Made by a program: the position numbers and the translations under genes. This document shows positions 27,701-39,700 of a stretch of 64,000 bases of DNA, in pieces. Where the stretch lies: the NCBI GenBank assembly GCA_032622095.1, contig CP136067.1, positions 50,507,899 to 50,571,898 of the forward strand, written 5' to 3'. Position 1 is the first letter of the stretch. Each line of letters opens with the position of its first letter. Below the pieces are notes generated by a model. The model saw only the letters and a program-made list of their open reading frames with translations, made no database searches and was not told the origin of the DNA. Origin of the DNA: Siphonodentalium dalli (lineage: Eukaryota > Mollusca > Scaphopoda > Gadilida > Siphonodentaliidae).

Positions 27701-30700
27701 ACCTATTAGATTGATTTGCTGTCAAAAAGCCGAAACACCGTTGGCCTCATTTGTTTATATTAATGAATAAACGATAAATACAGTGACCACATGGTCGAAG
27801 TACATGGTCGATGTCGATACATGACTACAGTGACTTAAGTCACATAATAACATGTTGTTCACTGATTGGAGCATTAAAAGGCTCCAGATTCAATCTCAGA
27901 GCATCTAATTTTCTAAATTTTCCGGGGGAGGTCCCCTGACCCCTCCCGTACTCTCCCCCCCCCTCAGGCCTTCGGCATCTCCTGCTGGGATACTACTCGC
28001 CTCGACATTTTGTAGGAGAGCTACTCGCCACTCGCCTAGAATGATTTTAAGGGGAGCTCCTCATTGCTCACCAGTGATTTCACCACATGGAGAGGACTGG
28101 AACTGTGTTTATTTAATCAAATTGATGGTGTTTTTACTTTACACATGCACATATTTTAACCTATTGCAAATAAAGTGGGTATTTTACCTTTATAATCTAT
28201 AAATATTTGGGTTTTTAAAGGTTTTGTTGGCATATTTTTCAGCCATGTGCTTTGTTTGTTTATTTTTTGTGGGTGTACTTGATCAGCATTCTCTCAGTTC
28301 CGGTGCAGACACAATGAGAGACCCTTACCCTGCCAACAACACATTATTTTGTAGAATTTATATTAATAAGATTTTCATCAATTTTGGGGGTGGGTGTCCC
28401 AGACTTGGGTGGAAAAACTTATGGTCCCGGGTGGGTGTCCCAGACCTGGGTGGAAAAAACTTACACTCCCGGGGTGGTGGGTCCCCAAAACTGAAAAACA
28501 CAAAATTTCCACCTTGTATCCGTGATTTTTTTCCTGACCCCCCCCCCCCCCTGGGTGGTTCAGAAATAATCTTCTGAAACAGCATGTAGTCCAGGAAACA
28601 TGAATATGAACCAATGAATATGAATCTCTTGTATATTATCTTTTCGTATGTCTGTCGTTTGTTTTTATTACCTGAACACCCCTCCAAATAATAGTAGATT
28701 GTTCCAATGTCTACTTTTATAACTGAAGGGGAGAGTCAATTCAGGGTTAATAAAGGGTTAATAAATTTATTTTCTAGGTTTGTTCGTGTTCAGGACAAGA
28801 TAACCAAAGCTGTAGCTAGTCTCGACTTCTTCACATCTAATGAGTGGGAGTTTCAAAATGAGAATACATTTACGTTGTTGAATAGGTTAAACCCAGTTGA
28901 TAGGAATGTAAGTTTGTATTCATTAATGACAAATTCTCAATTTTTTGCTTTAGTATCTGAGTATTATTGAAATGTGAATTTTGTCAGCTCATTTTGTGTT
29001 AGAGTGGCCTCATTTTGAATATAATTTCCTCCTTGTATCACACCCAGCTAGTCTGCAATCTGGGAATAACTTTGGTGTTATAAAATTACATCTCAAATTC
29101 CAACAAAATTGATGGTTAACCCTTTACCCAACAGAAGGGCCCTGTGCCAATGCATTCTCTTATATATGCGAGTCGACCATAGGTCGCCTCGCATATATAA
29201 GAGAATGCATTGGCTTAACACATTAAAAATTATAAAATTGTTAAAGAATGTAAGAAAAAATGGTAAAAAGTGTTAAAAAAAGATTTTTGTTAGGCCAATG
29301 CATTCTCTTATATATGCGAGGCGACCTATGGTCGACTCGCATATATAAGAGAATGCATTGGCACAGGGCATAACTGTAACTATCACAATGTGGTCATGGA
29401 GCCGGTTCCAATGATATCCATATTTGTATGGTTCTATTGAGACAGACCGAAGATATTTTAGGCTGTTGAAGCTTTATTTGGCCGGTTGTGGCCGGTTTGT
29501 TGGGTAAAGGGTTAATGTCATTAGTTTGATTTAGATGTGATACTGTTGGAAGACTATAATATAAACAATAACATGATCTTGGAGGACGTTGTATTGTATT
29601 AACCCTTTACCCAACAGAAGGGCCCTGTGCCAATGCATTCTCTTATATATGCGAGTCGACCATAGGTCGCCTCGCATATATAAGAGAATGCATTGGCTTA
29701 ACAAATTAAAAATTATACAATTGTTAAAGAATGTAAGAAAAAATGGTAAAAAGTGTTAAAAAAAGATTTTTTTTTAGGCCAATGCATTCTCTTATATATG
29801 CGAGGCGACCTATGGTCGACTCACATATATAAGAGAATGCATTGGCACAGGGCATAACTGTAACTATCACAATGTGGTCAAGGAGCCGGTTCCAATGATA
29901 TCCATATTTGTATGGTTCTATTGAGACAGACCGAAGATATTTTTGGCTGTTGAAGCTTTATTTGGCCGGTTTTGGCCGGTTTGTTGGGTAAAGGGTTAAC
30001 TGCCCGACAGAAATTATTAACAACCCGAAGCTTATAAAGGCTCGAGCCAAAGTTGAGGCTGTTAATAATTTCTGGAGGGCTATTAATAAACCACAATGCT
30101 CAACAGCATCATGTTATTACTACAGTAATGCCCTAAATAATTGACTCCTTAACAACATCAGAATTATGGGTAATTTTTCAGGATTTAGTCGGAAATATGG
30201 CTTGTTGCTGTGGTTAAGGAGTCAATTATTTAGGCCATTACTGTATTATTACCGCCTTCTCTGTTGAACCATGAAGGCTGGGTTAAGCAGTATTTAGTCC
30301 TGAGTAAATTCTGTTGGAACAACAAAAACAATTTCCATGATTCAACATCTTTTTCAGCCCGAACCAACTGACAAAACATATTGAATGAATAAAAGATATT
30401 TTTAATGGAACTACCGCGAAAATTGGAGACTCTATTCATCATTCATGTGACGTGTAGGGCCAATAATTGACAGTTCTTTATCGGTCCTACACATCACATG
30501 ATGTGATATTTTGATGTCACATTAATACGTGTTGAGCATTATTGTCTCTTAACCTTTTCAGTGCCAAGTCCGATTTTTGTATCAACCCATATTTCCTTGA
30601 TCATTTTTCAAATTTATTGATGATAATAATGTGATACATTGATGGAAAAAGCTCTAAGAGCTCTTTCCATCAATGTATCACATTATAATCAATAAATTTG

Positions 30701-33700
30701 AAAAATGATCAAGGAAATATGGGTTGATACAAAAATCGGACTTGGCACTGAAAGGGTTAATGCCCAGTAAAACTGTGATAATGCACTGGATAATGTGGTA
30801 ATTATACATGCCTGCAGGTTCAAAATTATGTGTAACCTATTTTTCATTCGCCTGGTTTGTGCTTAGGTAACCCATACCATTGGTTGGCAGGAGAGTTACA
30901 CAAACTGTTATTATTACTACAACTTGTATTATTAACTAAAGATGGGCAACTCATTGAACTACCGTAAATTTGAATGTCTCATTTTGGGACTTGATTGAGC
31001 AAAAATTAGGTGAGAATTAGTTATCACAAGACCTGCATTTATAAAACTTTGGCCCGACTTGTTTTTCGTTTGCGGCATTTTAGATAACCTCCAGGCGAAC
31101 TGAACAGTCGTTCGCCTCAAATTGGCATTCCTGTAATATTCTGTATACATAGTGTCAAATCAGACAGGCTATCTTTAAATTTCCGACTTTATATTGTACA
31201 TTATGCTCAATTTACATGTACTGTCTGACTTTATTAACTTTTTTTTTCTTCCAGGTTTTTAATTTTGATGTGCAGGAAGTTAACTGGAAGACGTACATGG
31301 ATAACTATTGCATGGGAACAAAATTATTTGCAATGAAAGAAGAACTATCAACGCTACCACAAGCTAGAGCCTATCTCAGAAAGTTAGTAATTTTTATGTT
31401 TCCGTTCATTTATTGAACTTGTTATCTTAAAATTTCCTATGGGAATTTCTCATCAATGAGTAATTATCCCCTGCATACAAAGTTTGGCGGGGGATATAGA
31501 AATGGGCTTTGCCCATCTCTGAAATGTACTGTGAGTCTGTCCCTAACTACTTTTAAGCTCTATATCTTGGTCATTGTCTTAATGATCTTCGGTATGTTGA
31601 TGAAGCAAAATGGGGGAATGAGTATTTACAAACAGCGGGTTTCGTCCATATATTATTTCCAGATTTATGGCCCTTATTATTTAAATGGCACTTGGAGTGA
31701 AAATGGATTTTACTCTTTGCATGACTAAATTCTTTGGGACACCCTACTGGTCACATCCCTCATCCAATCATCACCAAACTTCCTTTGGATCTTTGGGGTG
31801 GTCTCTAGATTGGATTCTCAAAATTTGTTTTAAAAACATGGCCACCAGCAGCCATCTTGTTTATCTGGAAAAAAAAAAAAAAAATGGCCATCCATGCATA
31901 TATCTCAGCCAATAGTTATAGGATCTAAATGAAATTTAGTATGGATGTTCATCATCATGACTGCTTACAAAATAGAGCAAATGATGTTGTTCACTTTTCC
32001 ATTTTAGAGTTATCCTTCTTTGTTTATATGGAAATCATTTCTTTTTGTCTGCTCAAGCAGATATCCCAACCATGGGTTGTCAGATTTGAATGAAAGTTTG
32101 GTATAATGCTTTTAAAGGAATGCCCAATGGCATTGTTTGCATTTTTAATTTGCCTCAGTTATCGACCTTAGTTTGTCAATTTTTCACAATTTTTTTTTGT
32201 CCGGCTTGATAACTCTAACAAATATGAAACAATATCAAAATTCTTTGGTATTCATGCATGTTTTATTTAGTTATCGCAGGCCAGATTAAGACATCTTTTG
32301 AATTAAGCCACATCATAAAATTAATAAACCTCTGCAAAAGGCACCTGGGCGGGGATTACTCTGGGTAGTGCACTTGTTTGTATTGAAGGGGTTAATGAGG
32401 CATGATGTGGAGTAACAGATCACTTACTCAGGCCTGAGTTTAGTGTGCCTGTCATTTGCAGAATGAGGTTCCCAGAGGGTGAATTTAGTGATGCTATCCT
32501 GTATAGTGAGCTAGCATCACCAAATTCACCCTCTGGGGACCTCATTCTGTTCAGGCCTCATCTGCTATGCCTATGGGAGACATAGAATCAGATTGAAGTT
32601 CCCAAATAGTGAATATTGTTATGTACACCCATTGGGAACCTCAATTATGTAATGTGTCGTCTGCCAATTTGGGGATATGGAGAAACTAAACTAAAAAATG
32701 CTATAATCAGGCTTGCGCTTGTAGTCATAAAAAGTTTATTATGGGAACTGCATAAATAAAATAGTTCATTGAAAATGGTCTTCTATAGCATCGCTATTAA
32801 CCCTTTACCCAACAGAACAGCCCTGTGCCAATGCATTCTCTTATATATGCGAGTCGACCATAGGTCGCCTCGCATATATAAGAGAATGCATTGGCTTAAC
32901 ACATTAAAAATTATAAAATTGTTAAAGAATGTAAGAAAAAATGGTAAAAAGTTTTTTTTAGGCCAATGCATTCTCTTATATATGCGAGGCGACCTATGGT
33001 CGACTCGCATATATAAGAGAATGCATTGGCACAGGGTATAACTGTAACTATCACAATGTGGTCAAGGAGCCGGTTCCAATGATATCCATATTGGTATGGT
33101 TCTATTGAGACAGACCGAAGATAGTTTAGGCTGTTGAAGCTTTATTTGGCCGGTTTGTTGGGTAAAGGGTTAAACTTGTCTTGTATAATCACATTATCTC
33201 CCAAGATTAACTTTGTGGTTAATATTTCTGCTCCATGTTTTCAATAATAAATAACTTTTGGACACCATGTTGACTACCTTTAATATTGTTTAATTTATAA
33301 ATGATGGTATTTATACACCTCGCAGTGAAGTGATATTGGTCTCCATATCATGTCTAGTTGAGTAGGTGAGATCCAGGATCTGAGGAGTGCGATAGCGAAT
33401 CTCATCCGGGATCTCATCTTCTCAATGAGACATGATATGGACACCAATATCACTTCACTGCAGTGATAATGTGTTTATTATATGAATTAGAGGAATTGAA
33501 TTTTCACTGATGAATTCACACAATTTCCCAGAAATAATCCATAATAATAGATTGTAACTTGGGACTATATTTTCTCACAAATTGTTGATGGAAAATTCCC
33601 TTGTTATCCATTCACGGAAGGACATCAGAAAGTACACCAGCACATACTGCATCTGAATCGAATGCATATTTGAGTCTTTGCTATATTTATAGCGAAAATA

Positions 33701-36700
33701 GTTCCATCAACTTGACCAGCTTCATTCTCATAACAGAGTCACATGATAAGAATTGGGAAAACCACATTGTGGTTTCCAATTATTTGGAAAACTTTACCAG
33801 AAAATGCCATATCTCCTTCAAATATATCTTGGACACTGAAACTAATGGTTATATATTCTTGCTTGCAAGAAATCTAGAAGTCGTAAAAAAAAAAAATCGG
33901 TACGCAATACCTCGAGTACGCGCACTTGTCAAATGCCAATTAATGGCGATATATTCTTTGGACCAATCTTGCGAGTCCTTTCACTATAACAGCGATGGAA
34001 AGACAAGACCTCATTCATTTTAAATTCTTCTAGATGCAAGATAAGTCGCATTTTTTATCTGTTCATTTCTCATGAATGTTTCTCGTTATGCTATTGTGAA
34101 CGACAACACGTAGTTGCCTAATTTCGTGCACTACGCACGTGTTTTCCAATTTTCGCAATTTAGTTTTACAATTGTTCAACAATCTTTTATTCTACAATAC
34201 TGTCTTATTAATGACAGTAGTCCGTGGGTGGATATTTTCATTAACAAATATTTCAATTTTGTTTTATTTACGAGAATCACTTCGAAAAAATATCGTTTTT
34301 GTTTGCATAAAACAATACTCAATAAAACAAACCGATGCTCTTTCGAGTCTTTCGGGTTCTCGTCGGGATTTTTTAACACTGCACCGGATGCAATATCGTG
34401 TTGTCGTCTCCACTACGCTCCAGTTTGGAGTTTGGTCCCTGACAAAATCCTATCCAAATGTATTAGAAGTAATAATTTACAATATTTTACATTACAATAT
34501 TTTACAATAATTTTCCTCACGGATGCTAGATAAAATAGCCACAGCGTGGCTTGCCTCTTCTCTCTACATTGAACATAAGGCTCAATGCTTTTCCGATGAA
34601 AACTTCGTAATGTTATTTCCCTCCGACAGGTAGGGGTGCCACGATTAAGCGTATAATCGATGAAATGTTGATACAGCCGATATTCGATGACCATTTTCGG
34701 CTGCGATTACTCTGAGTTCTTTATTTCGGATGTCGAAAAGTACCGGACATATTTGGATACCCTGTTTTACAGTTTAATATCCAACGGACAGGTTAACGAT
34801 CGTTGATCGTTGATCGTGCAAAGATATTGGTAACGCATTGTGCTCATTACTAATTACCGGCTTTCCTTCCCACTCGTCAGTAACGATTGCTCTCGCAATT
34901 TTCTATTCACGGGTATTCACCATTTGCACTTGTCCACCTGGTCACCATCAATATTAAAATATGCGAAGATATATTTAGCACATTTCCCATCTCCGTTAAT
35001 TTATGGGCATGTGAAATTGTCAGTGGACTTGGGTATATCACACAATGACCTTTGATTTGAGATAACCCCAACTTACAATTATATTACCGGTGCAAATACA
35101 CCCTTCTAATCAACGAAACTATATTTTTTGTCATGGGAAGGACAGTCTCGGTGGTTTCTGATACAAATTATGCACATGTGAATATTATGCACTACTTCCT
35201 CTGTCCTTGCTATTAGATACGCTTCATCGATTCTAATCTAGTATTGACTATCGATTATCAAGTTCAATGATCGTGGCACCTCTGCTGACGTGGCACCTTC
35301 TCTTGCATCCTCCATTAACTTGGAGACTCCGCTGGAGTTGGTTGGTGGACATGCCTCCTCCCTCAGGGTGGGCGGCGTCCATAGCCCCCGCAGAGAAGGG
35401 CAGCGATGGTGGTCCAAGTGCAGCTGCCCTTGGTCCTGCCTCCGGTTCCGCCGGGTTCGCACCATCGCTGCACCAGCCGGCCACTTGCTACAGCTACCAC
35501 ATCAGTGGTCCGTTTAGCTGGCAAGCCCCGGTGCCCTCGGCACATTGCCTGCCTACGCAGTTCAATGTGTCAACTGCCACTGTTTCCACTCCAGGGGATT
35601 TGACCGCACGGGTTCTGACCTGTCCTCCATTCGTCAACGTCTTTTCCGGCATCCGTCCCTCCCGGTTTTGGGGTGGGTATGTATCCCTATTATTCACCTG
35701 TGTTCTTTCCTCCACCAGTGTGGCCTTGCTTTGTACAGTTTCTGGCCTCTTTTGGGCTCCTAGGCCAGAACTTAGACTTAGTTTCCTTTCCGAGGCTCCG
35801 GAATTTCTTGCCTCATCACACCAGGTGACCTGGTCGGGATACTTGCCCCTTTCCCCCCATCTCCGGGACGGACAGTGCTGTTCAGAGACGAGGACGTGCT
35901 GTCGCAACATCTCCTGGATTTGGCAGCGTTTGATGCGTGTCCGAGTTCGCCATGCCCATCCGAGAGTGCCTTCCCCGAGGGTCATTTCGGATGGGTCAGT
36001 CCTTCGGTCTTAGGATAACAATTGCGCACAATTTTGCATGCATTACCAGCACGATACTAACAGCACGATACTAACAGCACAGAAAAAGGAAGAACAAACA
36101 GCGCCATTCTCTTGTTTCGCTGGAGTCGGTTGCGGGACATGCCTCCTCCTTATTGGTCGCGGCCTCCTGAGCCATCCGCAGAGAAGTACGCCTGTCTTCC
36201 ACAACCGAAGGACTGCATGGGGCCCACATATCAAGAACAAAAACCAACGTGTGACGATTTTCCTCTGCCAACTCGATACAGCCTGCGCAGCAGGCTCAGG
36301 GTCTGTTAGTGGTCATGCCTCCTCTATTTGTAGTCGCGGCTTCCACAACCTTCGCAGAGACAGGAAACAATGAATTTTCCTCTGTCCACTCGGTACAGCC
36401 TGCGCTGCAGGCACAAAATCTGTTGGTGGACATGCCTCCTCTATTTGTAGTCGTGGCTTCCACAACCTTCTCCAAGATGGGCAACAATGAATTTTCCTCT
36501 GTCAACTCGGTACAGCCTGCGCTGCAGGCTCGGAATCTGTTGGTGGTCATGCCTCCTCTATTTGTAGTCGCGGCTCCCACAACCTTCGCAGCGACAAGCA
36601 GCGATGGAGGTACTGCAGCATCTACCGCTGGTTCTGTCTCAGTCCATCCAGGTTCATGCTGTCACGGCACATAGCGGTTTTTCCGAACCCTTTCTTGCCT

Positions 36701-39700
36701 TGGCTACCTCATTGTTCCTAGTCGCCGACAAGTGGCATTCATTCGACTGAGTGTTTTGTACAATATTACCTTCGTTCTTTGTACTCTGAGGTTTCCTCGG
36801 TCAGTCTGCTTTCTGCCATATCGCATTGCTCTGGCTATGTGCCGCATTCAGGAACTGCTCCTGAATAAGTTTCTTTCGCCTCCATTCTCACCTCCGTTCT
36901 GATCCCGTCGGGGTATTCCAGGTGTTTTTGAGACCTGTCTTTATAGTTTTGGGCCTTCTAATCTGTTAGATTTTTATTCAACAATTAGGCTGCTTTTATG
37001 AGACAAACCTAGACGTATTATGGACTTGATCGTGTGTGTGAACCTGATAAGTTAGTATTCGGGTGCTATATCTCACAGGAGAAATTGGCGCTCTACTCAC
37101 TTTGCCGAACATATCATGAATATCGACCGTTCAGCTCCATAGAAACTATCGTCTGAACTACGCTCATTTTCAATTTTACTTCTAGATTTGGGATGTATCT
37201 TTCAGTGACCACCTAGCATCATATCATAGCGTCATGTACGTGTCATTTTGTTATCGTCTTTGTCACAGTGCTCAAGACTTTGAACCAAGAATATTTTCCA
37301 ATTCTATGTTATCACTCGGGCCCGAGTGTTTAACATCACTTGGCAGGCGTGATTCTAATTCTAGAATCAGCGTGACCGAGTGTTTAACATCACTTGGCAG
37401 GCGTGATTCTAATTCTAATCTGATTTAGCGATTACCGATTCTCACCTTTGCGACATTTCACACTTATTGCCGCATGCCCATACCAGTTGGCGGGTTATCA
37501 CAGTTTTTGTAACTTTCTGCTAACCTACGGTATGGGTTCCCTATACCACCACCTGACGAACGATATTAAACTAAGTTCCACATTTATTTTGAAACCATGC
37601 AGGCCGGTTCATAATACATTGCATCACAGATTGGCCGTATGATCAGACAGTGTTCCATTCGCGGTATTAGTTCCTCTCCTTGGTTGCCCGTACACTTCAA
37701 TTTCCAGTTCCTTGGCTTGGTGTACCAGAGGCAGGCAATCTTTCCATCTTGGTCCCCTCCCTTATGTGTATGTTTTTTTTTCTTTCCAGGGTCAATGATT
37801 TCCAGTGCTCAACTCAGTCATGTTTTCCTGGTGTATCCCTGGTCCCCCCATTGGTCTGGGCCCAACGGTTTTTCTCATATCTCCCCTGGGTCTCTCGGCG
37901 GGCTCAAAATACTGTCAAGTCAGTCATACCGCAACTGAGCATTGCCTCATTTTGTGAGATCCATTCTGAGTATTGATTCAGCTTTCTGGCGGGGGGGGGG
38001 GGGGGGGGGTGGGGGGGTGTCATAACCGTGTTTTTCCCCTCGGTGCACACTTATGCATGTATTGTGGGCCAGTCAGCATCCTCTGGATGTCGTGATAGTG
38101 CTGCTTCATCCTCTAAGAAGGGGGGGGGGGGGGGGGGGTAGGTTCCTTTATCCTATTAGGTACATGAATGAATGAGTTATCCCCCTTGCCTATGACCAAT
38201 GTTTATCCTGGACACCTTCACCCTGTGATCATTACTAGTAGGACACATGAAGTATGTGGTGTTTCCTTTTAGGAGGCTCAGTTGTTTTTGAGTTTATCTG
38301 AACTATTACATATGGGACACAATGATCTATTTTTTTGGCACATGTCTACCAAGAAATCTTTTTGGTACAGGATGCAGGTCTTTTCTGCTTCAGCAGGTGG
38401 GTTTCATGGACATAGTCGGATTATCTGCCTCGTGGCCTCCTCCTCTTCAAGAATTATAATTATAACCATTAGTTTCAGTGTCCAAGATATATTTGAAGGA
38501 GATATAATATTTTTTTAACCCAAAATATGTATCTCCTATAATAAATATCTTGGACACTGAACATAGAGGGCCCTCCCAGTTGGGATCAACATTCCCGCCC
38601 CGCGCAATCGGTCAAACGCATCAAAACACACAGGAGGAAGAAATTAAAATGAATGAGGTCTTGTCTTTCCATCGCTGTTATAGTGAAAGGACTCGCATGA
38701 TTGGTCCGAAGAATATATCGCCATTAATTGGCATTTGACAAGTGCGCGTACTCGAGGTATTGTGTACCGATTTTTTTTTGTTTAAGACTTCTAGATTTCT
38801 TGCAAGCAAGAATATATAACCATTAGTTTCAGTGTCCAAGATATTTATTATAGGAGATACATATTTTGGGTTAAAAAAATATTAAATTTTGATATTTGAG
38901 AAAAAACGTATTTAATAATCTCATGATCCGGTCCATCAGAAAGATTTAACAAACTATTGTGGTATTTCAATGAAAATAATGAAATAATAAAAACATTCAG
39001 CATTCTAGTTTATATCATTTCATATTCTCTCTGTATGTAAAAGAGGTTTAACATTAAGGCTGCCATGATTCCATTGCATTGCATTTTAAAGTTCACGATG
39101 CATCGTACGGGGAGGATGCAATGCGATGCAAAAACAATTCATGTTTGCAGTTGTCAGTTAATAGACAGAGATCCAAACTTTTCCACTAAAAACTTCCCAT
39201 CTGAATTTTCACTGATGAATTCACACAATTTCCCAGAAATAATCCATAATGATAGATTGTAACTTGGGACTATATTTTCTCACAAATTGTTGATGGAAAA
39301 TTCCCTTGTTATCCATGCATGGAAGGACATCAGAAAGTACACCAGCACATACTGCATCTGAATTGGGACTATTAGGATTTATAGTCAAATTAGTCTACTT
39401 ATAATACCTGGCCATGCATTTTTGTCATTTTAGTTAGGTCTTGTAATTTATTCAATGAATATGCTGAGGTGAACACTGATGAGAATATACATACAAAAAA
39501 TTATTAAGTGGTTCATCTAGTTATCACAGCAGTCAGTTGCCACATATTTGCATCGAGATGTGCATCGCATTGGGATAGTAAAATAGCGATTCGCATCTCA
39601 TCATGAAGGTTTGAATCGTTGCAGCCTTATTTAACATGCTAATTACCGTTTTTTTTCATTCCGCAGATTACAGAGGTTTAACATGCTAGTTAATGTCGTT

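Larger units (their letters stand above)
33809..38884 (+). mobile_element. DIRS-type retroelement 2, degenerate or non-autonomous
   Basis: Inverted terminal repeats of about 195 bp (33826-34020; 38646-38842) and an internal complementary region (38461-38562) matching both outer ends, as in element 1. Sequence around the internal region (CTCGTGGCCTCCTCCT; CCCTCCCA...CATTCCC.CCCCGCG) is shared with element 1, so they are relatives. No RT or recombinase frame was found. It lies in the last FAR intron. Confidence 0.8.

Noticed and set aside
35267-36013. 248-codon frame as a host gene
   Set aside because: It lies inside the DIRS 2 inverted repeats, lacks splice or domain support, and has competing frames on the other strand.
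36296-36674. Repetitive frames on both strands with a 39-residue period
   Set aside because: 117 bp is a multiple of three, so the tandem repeat keeps frames open on both strands.
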